A DNA stretch of 64,000 bases from Portulaca oleracea. Taxonomy: Eukaryota > Streptophyta > Magnoliopsida > Caryophyllales > Portulacaceae. The stretch spans positions 9,241,787-9,305,786 of the forward strand of contig CM055890.1 in assembly GCA_029582165.1 (NCBI GenBank), given 5' to 3'. Shown here piece after piece: positions 1 through 11,419 of this stretch. A model generated the notes under the pieces. The model did not search any database. It was not told the origin of the DNA and worked only from the letters and a program-made list of their open reading frames with translations. The translations under genes were made by a program, and so were the position numbers. Numbering within the stretch: the stretch's first letter is position 1; each line of letters opens with the position of its first letter.

Positions 1-1400
1 CTCGATGTCTTTTATGTTATTTGATTTTATCGTATTTTTTTTTACCGAAGTCTCGCGTTTTTTTTAAAGGAAATAAAATTCGTATCGCTCTCAAATTTTT
101 TTTTAAGCCTCTTTGATAGAATAAGAGTACATATTCTACGAGTATTTTTTTTCTGTCCATAAAACTCCTATGAGTTTAGAGCAAGTACATAAATTTTATT
201 AATTCCGTTTAAATGTCAAAACCGCACAAGGAAACATTCCGGGTTTTGCTACTTCTGTCCAGAGCCTTTTCCGAGCTCTTCCCATCCTTTTTAGCATCTG
301 ACCCAGTTGACAAACTTATAGATTATATTTGTCCCTTTCCGAAAAGTGTTCGTTCATAAAATTCCGGGTTTCCTAGCCCCGGTTATAGCCAAAATACTCT
401 TACCTCAAAAACCTGAAATTTCTTTTACATGTGCATTTCAAATCCTTTCTATGGGACGTTACGGTCCTTTTTGTTCATAACCTTTGCACTAATTTGTAAC
501 CTTTATCGTCCTAGCTCAAATTTTCACACCGCCCGCCATTCCCGAGCCGATCGTCACCAAGTTCATGATTTTAAAGGTACGCAAATTGTCCAGCTCTTAT
601 ATTTATTCACAAGTCAAGTACAGTTTTATTGCATAGATACATTCTAATGATTTTATCGTTTTATAAGTGGTCCCGACACATAGTTCTACTGTAGCTAGAG
701 TAAATCCTAGCATTATTTTACAGGCTCTTATTGGAGTAAGCTTGACTGGCGGTGTCGATCGCCTAGCGATACCCAATCCAAACTCGATCGGTTTGGGCAT
801 GCGCGTGTGTGAGGTGCTTCGGCATCGATCGTAAGGGATACCACGTCTTATCATATGTTATATTTTCAAAGTAAAGCACAGCATATGCATAGAATTCTTA
901 AAGTTTAAAGACTTCATTGGTTTAGCGTGTTTCTTTTTGCCCTTTCCCCGTTTTCGAAATGTTTTAAAGGCCGGCATGAAAAACCGTTTTCGAAACGGTT
1001 TTACATGTTGGAGGTTTGTGTACCGAGTGTTTCCCTCACTCACTTTTGCGATGTTTGACTGTTTTGTTTTTGGTGGTCCGAGCTCCACAGAAAAGGGAAA
1101 GGACGTACAGAAGTAGTTTACTCCCTAAAGTGAAAGGTTGACTTTTGCGTCGTACAGGGTTACTTATAAAGCAAGTGATAGTGGTGTATGGAGATATATA
1201 AGGATCTATAAGCGTGTGGGTCTATGTGTGTTTATGTACTGTTAAAGTTAAACATTTGTGGCCTTTGTAAGCTTGGTTGGTTGGTTTTGCCTTGTCCTTA
1301 GTGGGACGGCGGTAGCGCCTCAGGCCGTTATCCGCTGCGCTAATCATGTGATTACCGTAATGTTTGGGTAATTGTGTGATTAAGGTTTTGGGGCGTTACA
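1..1400 (+). repeat. 5' LTR of the chromovirus, right-hand part
   Basis: The sequence from base 1 matches 9432-10900 of the 3' LTR nearly base for base and ends at the same GGGGCGTTACA. Relative to the 3' LTR it lacks about 60 bp near 1270 (just before the CTTGGTTGGTTGG stretch) and has small indels near 530-560 and 740-750. The first ~1.7 kb of the LTR lie left of the window. Confidence 0.95.
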
Positions 1401-1404
1401 GTTG

Positions 1405-1416
1405 TGGTATCAGAGC
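1405..1416 (+). other. Primer binding site for initiator Met-tRNA
   Basis: TGGTATCAGAGC lies four bases after the LTR end. It is complementary to the 3' end of plant initiator methionine tRNA, the usual primer of plant Ty3/gypsy and Ty1/copia elements. It fixes the LTR border and the element's orientation. Confidence 0.93.
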
Positions 1417-1955
1417 GGAGTTATAAGGAGAAAATTTGGGAATGTAGAGAATTATTAGAACATTGAAACTTAGATGTGTTTGGGTGCAGAGTATATGTGT
1501 CTTATGTGGCAAATTGAGTCTAATTAGAGGAATTGTTGCAATAGAAGCTTGAGCATGAAGCTCTCTGTTGAGATTATGTAATGTAAATTGTAATTTGCAG
1601 GTGGAAAATAAGGATGTAAATTTGAGAATAGTCCTATTTACAGGGGAAATGCTGCCGAATTTTTTCCTAGGAATTTATGGGATTCATAATGAATGATAGG
1701 AAGAGTTAAGTGAATGATGGATGTTAAATAGAGATATCTTTTAGACAAGGAATGAATACGTGTAGAGGTAATAGAAGACATGTTATGTGTAAATTAATGG
1801 TTGCATAAGAAATGGAAAACAAATGGGAATAAGTTGGTTCCTTCATGGAATTTTAGTGGGTGGAGTCTCGGACCGTACCTTAATTGTTTCTTTTTATAGC
1901 CAGTTTTAAGGGGATAATTTATTGGAGTTTTATTTTATTGTTTTGTATGCTGTAG

Positions 1956-2669
1956 ATGGATTCCACAGGCGATTCTTTACCCAACCCTTTTGCCATGTTC
2001 ATGGGCCCCACGGAAAATGTGTTCGAACACCTAAAGAAGTTGCAAGAAGCCTTTGACATGCACAGTATGGTGAACCCGAACACCGACTATAGAGATGACA
2101 TCTGTAGAGCACGATGTTTACTGGCAACGTTACCCCATGAGAAACCATGGGGGGAGATCAAGGATAGGTACCAACCACTGTTGCTTAGAGGGGATCTTGA
2201 CCGGCACACGTGGTGCCTTAATTACTTGGGAGCACGAATCGTAGCTTTAGAAGCTATTATCACCTGCATCGCACTTGCCCTACAAATGCACCCCACTGAT
2301 TTGGCACTGTCTTTACATGAGGTGCTAGCCTTGCCTACACCCACCACAGCTTTTGTCTACCCATCCCCGGCAAAGGGAATGGAGCTCCATTTTGCGGCAC
2401 CGATCTCGGGACGCCCGACCCCCTTTGTACCACCTCCGCGCCAAGAGCCTAAGAAGGAGGAAAATGCTAGTGATGATGCAACTCCCACAGGTATTATAGT
2501 GCCTCGAAGTCCTAGAGAGGGTAAAGAGAAAGTACGAGCGGGGACCATAATGAGGAAGACTAAGCGCAAGAGGTGTCTTCCAGTCAGGACGTATCGACTT
2601 GCTTTGGCGGACATGATGAAGCGGGCAAAGCATGGAGACTCTGAGGAAGGGTCTAACACAGGGACATAA
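1956..2669 (+). CDS. Extra ORF upstream of gag, unknown function
   Basis: An intact 237-codon ORF between the primer binding site and gag. I do not recognise the protein. Residues 1-110 look globular (predicted helices, several Cys and Trp). Residues ~125-175 are Pro-rich. The C-terminal ~60 residues are strongly basic, with a KTKRKR cluster that resembles a nuclear localisation or nucleic-acid-binding tail. No zinc knuckle, protease, RT or integrase motif is visible. It is separated from gag by ~500 bp of non-coding sequence. The ATG follows CTGTAG directly, and the gag ATG follows TTGTAGT, so both could lie just after splice acceptors in the leader. Extra 5' ORFs are known in Ogre/Tat elements; I do not know one described for Tekay-type elements. 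It is notable that it stays open while pol is broken. Confidence 0.6.
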   Translation: MDSTGDSLPNPFAMFMGPTENVFEHLKKLQEAFDMHSMVNPNTDYRDDICRARCLLATLPHEKPWGEIKDRYQPLLLRGDLDRHTWCLNYLGARIVALEAIITCIALALQMHPTDLALSLHEVLALPTPTTAFVYPSPAKGMELHFAAPISGRPTPFVPPPRQEPKKEENASDDATPTGIIVPRSPREGKEKVRAGTIMRKTKRKRCLPVRTYRLALADMMKRAKHGDSEEGSNTGT

Positions 2670-3177
2670 GAAAAGATTCTTCTAGTGGATTTTGTACAGG
2701 GTAGCTAGGAGCTAACCTATTCTTTTGCGATTCTTTTGATCTTCCCTATATTTTGGCTTGGAAAGCATGGTTGTATGCCCTTTTATGTCAAGTGTTGAAC
2801 TCGTATATACTGAATTATTTTGTGGATGTAATTGCTGGAGTATCTCCCAATTTTTCTTTAGGGAGAACTCAAGATTGCTAGGAATGACATGATCTATTAT
2901 ATGATTATAGGAATGTTGTGAGTTTTAAAATTATCATGTAACTTGAAGGGTACAGGTGGAAGAATGGGAGTATTCCTACTTATGTGAATATAGGGAGAAA
3001 ATTTATTGTGGTTCCAAATAAACGTTATTGATTTATATAGAATATGTATTAATGTTGAAGTACTACAAACCTTAAGGGGTGTGTACTATAGACTTTATTG
3101 TTGGACAGAAAAGTTAAAGAAAAGGTAATTACAAATCAAGTGGTCTATTAACATTGTTATTATTGTGATATTGTAGT

Positions 3178-4866
3178 ATGTCGCAAATGTCGGGGAATTC
3201 ACCCCATGGTGAACCAGCACCAGAGACCGAAGGAAACCAGTTGGAAATTCAAGGACCCCACCCTAGTCCAGGGTTGGTATCACTTCCCGAGACATCCTTA
3301 GGATCCGTTCCTCAAAACCCACCTGTCTACCCCGACCACTTCGGGATGTTATTACATGAATTGCTTAAGCGTATACCAACCCCAAGCACAGTACCAACGG
3401 GTAATAGGGAAGGAAATTACGCTGATCGGGTAGCAAAAAGAAACCCCCCGACTTACTCAGGAAGTTATGACCCTGTCATTTTAGAGGATTGGGTACGAGA
3501 TATGGAAAAGATTTTTGAGGTGATTGAAGTCCCCGAGGAGAAGAAAGTGACTATAGGGACCTTCTACTTGAAAGGTGAGGCGGATATTTGGTGGAAGACT
3601 ATAAGAGAGAAGTACATCGAGACCGGAAAGACATGGGGTGACTTTTTAAAGGAGCTTAGGGCTCAGTTCTATCCCATATCTCTTCGGAGGCAGAAGGAAA
3701 AGGAATTCCTAGACTGGTCAATGGTTAATAGGGACATCTCAGTGTTACAGTATACGTCCAAGTTCCATGAGCTGTCCCGGTTTGCACCGGAGTATGTAGC
3801 CACTGAAGGGCTAAAGATGTCTCGATACGAGGGAGGCCTAGCGCCTTACATACGCAGCCAACTGTCGTCGCATCATTTTGCCACGACGCAGGAGATGTAT
3901 GAGAGGGCTGCAGAAGTAGAGCGGGTCCGGAAGGAGCTAAGGGCATTGAATCAGGGAGGTCCAACGGGCACTAAAAGAAAGTGGAACGAGCGTGGGGTAC
4001 CTACCTCGCCTCCTGTACAAGCAAATCAAGTCAGGAAACCAGCACCCCCAGCTCCGAGGACTCAACCAAACCCGTCCACTAACTGGGAGCCGTGTAAGAA
4101 GTGCGGCAAGACCAATCACTCCACCACCCAGTGCCGGGTAGGCACCACCAATTGTTTTTGGTGCGGCGGAGCTGACCACAAAGTGGCTGAATGCCCGAAG
4201 AAGCTTAGAAGGCCTGAACCGGGCACGACCCGACCAACGCCGCCAGCAAGGACCGCTCCACAGCAGGGAAGCGTGGGCCAGGCCTACGTCATGGGAAAGA
4301 GAGAAGCAGCTAAGTCTGGTATGGTTGTTACCGGCATTGTTTACGTTTATGCTCAACCCCTTATTGCATTATTTGACTCTGGAGCAACGCATTCTTTTAT
4401 CTCCTCTAGAGCTGCATTAAATTTAGACTTACAAAAGTTAGCTCGCGCCGTAAACTTTTTAATTGGTTTACCGAATGGACAAGCCATAGTTTGTAAGACT
4501 TGTTTCGAGAAAGTGCCCCTAGTTCTGAATGAAGAAATTTTCCCAGCTAACCTAATACAGATAGACTTAGAGGAGTTTGATATTATTTTGGGGATGGATT
4601 GGTTGAATTTGACTCGGGCTCAAATCAAATGTGGAGAGGGGATAGTCGTTCTACAGAATGCCTTAGGGAAAGAATTCTTTTTCGTTGGGGATCTAGGATT
4701 AAGCCCGTGCCCTATCATAACATATGTAAAGGCGCGCAAAATGTTGAATCATGGATGTACAGGTTATTTGTGTTCTCTAAAGGAGGTATCGCAGAGTCTG
4801 CCTAAGGTAGAGGAAATCCCGGTTATGCAGGGAGTTTATGGACGTCTTCCCGGAAGAAATTACTGA
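3178..4866 (+). pseudogene. gag-protease of the chromovirus
   Basis: An ORF of 562 codons. Residues ~90-270 form the retrotransposon Gag capsid region (PPTYSGSYDP start, then WW-containing helices). Two CCHC zinc knuckles (C-x2-C-x4-H-x4-C) begin at residues ~306 and ~326 and would bind RNA. The aspartic protease motif DSGATHS has its catalytic Asp at ~residue 400. In related elements Gag, protease and the rest of Pol are one ORF; here the frame stops at 4866, before RT, and RT resumes in another frame. The Gag and protease parts look intact, so this half could still give protein, but no complete polyprotein can be made. Confidence 0.85.
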
Positions 4867-6404
4867 GCTACCCCGAGGAGGAGATCGACTTTAAAATTGA
4901 GCTAGTTCCGAACTAGGCCGATATCTAAAGCTCCGTATAGAATGGCCCAAAGAGAGCTAAAGGAACTAAAGATACGGTTGGAAGACCTTTTAAGCAAAGG
5001 GTTTATCGGACCAGTTCCTCGCCGTGGGAGCCGGTGTTATTTGTGAGAAAGAAGGATGGAAGTTTAAGGTTATGCATTGACTATCGGGAATTGAACAAAG
5101 TGACGATCAAGAACAAATATCCTCTACCCAGAATTGATGACTTTTTTGACCAACTCCAAGGAGCAGGAGTATTTTCAAAAATTGATTTAAGGTCAGGATA
5201 CCATCAGCTTAGAGTAAGAGCAAAGGACATCCCTAAGACTGCCTTTAGGACAAGGTATGGGCACTATGAATTTACCGTGATGCCTTTTGGGCTTACCAAT
5301 GCCCCAGCAGTGTTCATGGATTTGATGAACCGTGTGTTCAAACCCTTTTTGGATAAGTTTGTGGTAGTTTTTATTGATGATATTTTGGTATACTCAAAGA
5401 GTTATGAGGAGCATGAAAGTCATTTGAGGCAAGTACTTCAGCTTTTAAGAGAAAAACAGTTGTATGCCAAATTTTCAAAGTGTGATTTAATGCTCAAGGA
5501 AGTAGGATTTTTGGGACATATTGTAACCAGCGAAGGCATCCGAGTGGATCCTCACAAAGTATCAGCTGTTAAAGATTGGGTGAGACCCACTACGGTTACG
5601 GAAGTCAGAAGTTTCTTAGGTATGGCTGGATATTATAGAAGATTCGTGCCAAACTTTTCCAAGATGGCATTACCTTTGACAAACCTCCTTAAGAAGACCA
5701 CCCGGTTCGAATGGACCGATAAGTGCGAAGAAGCGTTTCAGACTCTAAAGGAGAAACTCACGACGGCCCCAGTTTTATCCTTACCCGAGGAAGGGAAGGA
5801 ATATATTGTGTATAGTGATGCGTCGCATCAGGGGCTGGGTTGTGTGTTGATGCAAGGAGATAAGGTAATAGCTTATGCCTCCAGACAGTTAAAGCCTTAT
5901 GAAAAGAATTATCCGACACATGATTTGGAGCTGGCAGCAGTGGTCTTTGCTCTCAAGATTTGGAGACACTATTTATATGGAGTCTCCACTACTATTTTCA
6001 CCGACCACAAGAGCCTCAAGTATATTTTTACTCAGAGGGAGTTAAATCTGAGACAACGAAGGTGGTTAGAGCTTATTAAAGATTACGATCTGGATATCCA
6101 GTATCACCCCGGGAAGGCAAATTCAGTAGCAGACGCTTTGAGTAGGAAGACCCAGCACGGGTCTATATCGAGTCTAACGATTCATCCTAGAATTTGGCAA
6201 GAGTTGAGTAAGGAGAACATCGACTTGGTGAGTAGAGGAGATACTGACAAGAGACTGGCTACTATCTCTTTACAGCCGTCTATTATTGATGAAATCAAGA
6301 TAGAGCAAATGAATGATCCGGATTTTAGGAGAATTATAGATAGTCTGACCACCAAGGCAATGCCTGGCTTCCTGATCCATGATGATGGGATTTTAAGGTT
6401 TTAG
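4867..6404 (+). pseudogene. Reverse transcriptase-RNase H of the chromovirus (frame-broken)
   Basis: From 4867 to 5033 the expected link between protease and RT is recognisable but crosses frames and contains stops. The open part (5034-6404, 456 codons) carries RT with [18 protein letters not shown] and the catalytic FIDD at 5370-5381, then RNase H with its first Asp in YSDAS (about codon 262) and the TDHKSL block. It ends at TAG 6402-6404, ahead of the integrase. The domains themselves keep their catalytic residues, so inactivation came from frameshifts rather than from loss of active sites. Confidence 0.88.
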
Positions 6405-7188
6405 AATAGACTCTGTGTACCCAACAGAGGGGACTTAAGATTAAGAGTTATGGAAGAAGGCCACAAGTCAATATACTCCGTGCATCCTGGAGTGCGAAGA
6501 TGTCAGGGATTTGAGAGAGCGATTACGTGGCCTAACATGAAAAGGGACATAGCTAACTTCGTGGATAAATGTTTGACACGCCAAAGGGTGAAAGCCGAGC
6601 ATCGCGACCTTCGGCGAACTCAGGCCCTTAGATATTCCACATGGAAATGGGAGTCAATCTCAATGGACTTCATTATGGGACTACCCTCACGACTTCTAAG
6701 CGGAATGCCATTTGGGTAATTGTCATTGTCTTACTAAATCAGCGCATTTCATACCTATTCATGAGAGTTGGAAAGTAGATAAGTTGGCGGATATCTACAT
6801 CCGCGAGATAGTACGGTTACATGGGATTCCAAAGGACATTGTATCGGATAGGGATACAAGGTTTCAATCGAGGTTCTGGAGTGCTATACAAAGGGCTCTG
6901 GGATCTAAGCTTAGCTTCAGTAGTTCTTACCATCCAGAGAGCGATGGTCAAACAGAAAGGGTAAACCAGATTGTGGAAGACATGCTTCGCGCATGTGTAC
7001 TGGATTTTCAAGGGAATTGGGATCAGTATATTCCACTCGTGGAATTTGCTTACAATAATAGTTATCAAGCCACTATTCAGATGGCGCCTTTTGAGGCTTT
7101 GTATGGCAGGAAATGTAGAACACCTTTATGTTGGAATGAGCCAGATGAAGCACTAGTCATAGGCCAAGAGTTGATTCAAGAGACGTGA
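6405..7188 (+). pseudogene. Integrase of the chromovirus (frame-broken)
   Basis: Two overlapping frames (6450-6719 and 6712-7188) together hold a retroviral-type integrase. The N-terminal HHCC zinc finger begins HPGVRRCQ, but its final Cys pair is damaged: the usual CxxC reads CLTR. The catalytic core has its first Asp in SMDFIMGLP, the second in VSDRDTRF and the Glu in the block HPESDGQTERVNQ. The frame changes near 6715. An in-frame TGA at 7186-7188 separates the core from the C-terminal part. Confidence 0.86.
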
Positions 7189-7689
7189 AAGGTCAAAGTG
7201 ATTCAAGAAAGATATTCGGGCCGCCAGAGTAGTAAAAGCTATGCTGACAAAGGAGGAAACCACTGAATTCGGATAGGAGATAGAGTATTTCTCAAGGTTT
7301 CCCCTACAAAGGGAATTAGGAGATTTAATGTTAAGGGTAAACTAAGCCCTCGATACATCGGACCTTATTCTATTGTGGGGGAAGTTAATCCATCGGCTTA
7401 TCGTCTAGAGTTACCTTCCAACCTGGGACATATCCATGACGTCTTTCATATCTCCCAGCTCCGAAAGTATGTACCGGATCCAACGCATATCTTTAAGGAA
7501 GAACCTCCTCTTCTAGCGGAAAACCTAACCTTTGAACAGCAGCCGATTCAAATTTTGGATCGTAGGGTCAAACAGTTACGTACCAAAGAAGTCCCACTGG
7601 TCAAAGTCCTTTGGGCAAACCAAGAAACTTCGGAAGCCACCTGGGAGACCGAAGAGGATATGATGAAAAATTACCCCCACCTCTTTTAA
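7189..7689 (+). pseudogene. Integrase C-terminus with chromodomain
   Basis: After the TGA at 7186 the same frame continues through the integrase C-terminal GPY/F-like region, with another TGA at 7264-7266, and becomes open again at 7375. Residues from about 7555 on (ILDRRVKQLRTK... VLWANQETSEATWE) match the chromodomain pattern at the end of chromoviral integrases. That domain is thought to guide insertion to particular chromatin. The ORF ends in TTYPHLF-like residues at TAA 7687-7689, 70 bp before the 3' LTR. Confidence 0.85.
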
Positions 7690-7741
7690 GGTATTGTCCA
7701 CAGCAATTTTAATAAACAGCGAGTTTCGAGGACGAAACTCC

Positions 7742-7758
7742 TTTTAAGGGGGGAGGAT
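7742..7758 (+). other. Polypurine tract
   Basis: TTTTAAGGGGGGAGGA immediately precedes the 3' LTR. It is the expected primer site for plus-strand DNA synthesis and marks the LTR start at 7759. Confidence 0.9.
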
Positions 7759-10700
7759 GTAACAACCCACCCTAAATCATAGAAATTATAGTAATTAATT
7801 TTGTTTAATTGGTTAAAATGTGTTTAGCAATTTTTATAATTTTCTGATTAACTAACGTGATGTGTCTCGGAGGAAATGGCTAAGCGGTCAATAATTACCG
7901 ATCGAATTTTTTTTAGTGCTTTTAAAGAATACCCTATTTGGGACCTCATATTATATGTATTTTAGATCCTAGAGTTCAACTTTAAGTCGGTTCGATTATC
8001 GTTTCGATTTTTACGGCTAAACGTATTTTAGTTCAATTACCGGTCATTGCCCGACTTTTTTAAACCGTATTAAATTGAATTCACTTTATAGTTATTATTT
8101 TACTACCATTTTCTTTTATTAAGAAGAGTTCTAGTACATTCTATTAAGGATTTTATTATTATTAATATTGTTATTGTGTTAGTTGAGGGAGTATTATATA
8201 TATAATCAAGGAGAGGCCAAGGGTCACTTTTTAGTTTGATTCAAGTGCAAACCCCTCAGCCTCTTCTCCCTCCTCTGCCCCGAGCACCTGCAGCCACCCC
8301 CCCTCTGATTTTCGCCGGTCGCCGGCGACATTTCCGGCCAAAATTTCGGCGGCCGTGCTCCCCTCTTCCATTTCCACACCTCCTTGTTCAATTTAATCTC
8401 CTCCAAGTGGTATCACTCTTCAACCCCCATTTCCATTGTTATATAATCTGAGTTTTGAGTTGTTTTAGTGTTGAAAATGTTATTTTCTTCTTGATTATCT
8501 TCCATTAACATGAATCTTAAAGTATAGATGTGTTTAGTTAAAGTTCCATTGAGAATCCAAGTGCTTTAAAGTGAGTTTAGTGAATCTTTTGGTTGAGTTT
8601 ATGCTTATGGATGGAAGGATGATGTTTTATGATTTTGCATGAGGTATATGATGATGTTTTGGAGTTTAGATTCTGTTTAAAGGAGTTAACTAAGTGTATT
8701 TTGTCTAAATTGGGTGTTTTAAGTGAATTAGTGAAGAAAATCATGAAAAATGATGTGTGGAACTATTGCATGTATTTGGATGTTTATGCATGTGGATTGT
8801 GTAAGGTTAGATGATGGATTTTGAGCTTAAGTTCTGGAAATTAGGAGTAATGTGATTAAATTACATTTGGGTGGATGATTAGTACAAAACTTGAATGTTT
8901 ATGTGCATGCATGAAGGCTAGAACACCCCCAGTGCATTCTGCCCAAAATTCACTTTTTATAGGAGATGGTAAAATTAGTTTTTAGCCCAGATTCTTGTGT
9001 AAAAAGGTAGCCTAAGGTGTTAGCTAACATCGGGCTTTTGAATTTCGGATTTCCGACTTGTATAGCTCAAGTTAGAGCCAAAACCGTAAAGGCATGCAAT
9101 TATATACGATTTTGGAGGCAGTGACTTGTTGCACATTTTTCGTCTGCGTGGAGTTTGAATTTGAAAAAGTGTTCAACATAAGAGTTTTAGGAGACCTTGC
9201 AAGCTTTCCGAAATGGTATGGTATGCGTCAACCCGACGTCGGGAGAGTGAGTTATAGAGCCCGGAAGAAGGGCTGCGAATCTGGAAATTCTGGGTATAAT
9301 ATATTGTTTTAAGTTTGAACCAAAAGTATTATAGTGATCTTGTGAGTTGTTTTTGGAGTGTCTAAATGTAAATTTATGGTTGTTAAGATGGAATTGATGA
9401 TTGAGGACCATAGGACTTGGCTTTAGGAGACCTCGATGTCTTTTATGTTATTTGATTTTATCGTATTTTTTTTTTACCGAAGTCTCGCGTTTTTTTTAAA
9501 GGAAATAAAATTCGTATCGCTCTCAAACTTTTTTTTTAAGCCTCTTTGATAGAATAAGAGTACATATTCTACGAGTATTTTTTTTTCTGTCCATAAAACT
9601 CCTATGAGTTTAGAGCAAGTGCATAAATTTTATTAATTCCGTTTAAATGTCAAAACCGCACAAGGAAACATTCCGGGTTTTGCTACTTTTGTCCAGAGCC
9701 TTTTCCGAGCTCTTCCCATCCTTTTTAGCATCTGACCCAGTTGACAAACTTATAGATTATATTTGTCCCTTTCCGAAAAGTGTTCGTTCATAAAATTCCG
9801 GGTTTCCTAGCCCCGGTTATAGCCAAAATACTCTTACCTCAAAAACCTGAAATTTCTTTTACATGTGCATTTCAAATCCTTTCTATGGGACGTTACGGTC
9901 CTTTTTGTTCATAACCTTTGCACTAATTTGTAACCTTTATCGTCCTAGCTCAAATTTTCACACCGCCCCGCGCCATTCCCCGAGCCAGATCGTCACCAAG
10001 TTCACAGTATTTTAAAGGTACGCAAATTGTCCAACTCTTATATTTATTCACAAGTCAAGTACAGTTTTATTGCATAGATACATACTAATGATTTTATCGT
10101 TTTATGAGTGGTCCCGACACATAGTTCTACTGTAGCTAGAGTGAATCCTAGCATTATTTTACAGGCTCCTATTGGAGTAAGCTTGACTGTCGATCGCCTA
10201 GCGATACCCAATCCAAACTCGGTCGGTTTGGGCATGCGGCGTGTGAGGTGCTTGGCATCGATCGTAAGGGATACCACGTCTTATCATATGTTATATTTTC
10301 AAAGTAAAGCACAGCATATGCATAGAATTCTTAAAGTTTAAAGACTTCATTGGTTTAGCGTGTTTCTTTTTGCCCTTTCCCCGTTTTCGAAATGTTTTAA
10401 AGGCCGGCATGAAAAACCGTTTTCGAAACGGTTTTACATGTTGGAGGTTTGTGTACAAAGTGTTTCCCCCACTCACTTTTGCGATGTTTTACTGTTTTGT
10501 TTTAGGTGGTCCGAGCTCCACAGAAAAGGGAAAGGACGTACAGAAGTAGTTTACTCCCTAAAGTGAAAGGTAGACTTTGCGTCATCTGAGTTTACTTATA
10601 AAGCAAGTGATAGTGGTGTATGGAGATATATAAGGATCTATAAGCGTGTGGGTCTATGTGTGTTTATGTACTGTTAAAGTTAAGCATTTGTGGCCTTTGT

Positions 10701-10900
10701 AAACTCCTTTATGTATGGGGACGTGTTGGTGAATGCGGTTCAGTTGTGGTTTTGGTTGTCTTGTTGGTGTGCTTGGTTGGTTGGTTTTGCCTTGTCCTTA
10801 GTGGGACGGCAGTAGCGCCTCAGGCCGTTATCCGCTGCGCTAATCATGTGATTACCGTAATGTTTGGGTAATTGTGTGATTAAGGTTTTGGGGCGTTACA
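7759..10900 (+). repeat. 3' LTR of the chromovirus (3142 bp)
   Basis: It starts TGTAACAACCCACCC and ends GGGGCGTTACA, giving TG..CA ends. Its last ~1.47 kb match window positions 1-1400. It carries a TATA-like box near 8194 followed by a pyrimidine-rich CT leader, and a near-palindrome at 10414-10433. It is distantly related along most of its length to the solo LTR at 39956-43570. Several short ORFs in it lack protein-like features. Confidence 0.95.
8194..8205 (+). promoter_or_regulatory. Probable TATA box of the LTR promoter
   Basis: TTATATATATAA is followed ~30 bp downstream by the CT-rich stretch that would start the R region. The homologous place in the solo LTR (around 40395) reads TTTTATATTAG before the same AAGGCTAAGGGTCA-type sequence. 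Position and conservation support promoter use; transcription itself is inferred. Confidence 0.5.
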
Positions 10901-11400
10901 CCTTGAGTGTAAAGATCGATTGTCCGAAGCCTCCCTGTCGAGATGTGTATACAAGGCATGGAATGGGATATGCTTTATGTTTTGCATATGAGTAAGCCAA
11001 CAACTTTTCAAGACTTGGCAAGGCGGGTTCATGACATGGAGCTCACAATTTTCAAACATGATGCAAGAAGACCAAGTGTCAAGGAGAAGCAAACTTCACT
11101 CGGGGGCACTTCAAAAGGAATTCCTTCATCCATGATTTTTGAAGAGAAAAAATATCCTTTTTCCGACGGTGATACACCTGAAATACTTGATAAACTTCTT
11201 GAAAAAGGAATTATTAAACTTCCAAAGTCGAAGCGTCCAAATGAAGCTGGAAGAATCAATGATCCTAAATACTGCAAGTACCATAGGATCATTAGCCATC
11301 CGTTGGAGAAATGTTGAACTTTTAAGGAGCTTGTCCTGAGGCTTAAAAATGAAGGCAAGATGGTATTCGGTGAAGATGAGAGCGATTAATCTGATTGAAC
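10901..11400 (+). pseudogene. Gag C-terminal fragment, Tat/Ogre type
   Basis: The open stretch 10943-11317 encodes a segment typical of Tat-lineage Gag: a QGMEWDMLYVL block, then PTTFQDLARRVHDMELTI, and further on the YCKYHRIISHPLEKC motif, which resembles a zinc-binding site. The matching frame extends upstream to 10901 (LECKDRLSEAS) with a frameshift. A TGA at 11315-11317 breaks the frame, after which Gag-like residues fade into the repeats. It is cut at its left end by the chromovirus insertion. Assignment rests on family memory of the motif order. Confidence 0.7.
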
Positions 11401-11419
11401 TTATTGCAAGTTGTCAAGT

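Larger units (their letters stand above)
1..10900 (+). mobile_element. Ty3/gypsy chromovirus (Tekay/Del-like), 5' end outside window
   Basis: The order is 5' LTR (partial), primer binding site, extra ORF, gag-protease, RT-RNase H, integrase, chromodomain, polypurine tract, 3' LTR. Domain order (integrase after RNase H) and a C-terminal chromodomain place it among plant chromoviruses; the long 3.1-kb LTR and Gag style fit the Tekay/Del lineage (family knowledge). The two LTRs begin and end TG..CA where visible and differ by scattered substitutions and short indels, so insertion is fairly recent but not current. Pol has several frameshifts and stops, so this copy is not autonomous. It lies inside the gag of a Tat-type element that continues at 10901. 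The left TSD is outside the window; the right one would be CCTTG at 10901-10905. Confidence 0.93.
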
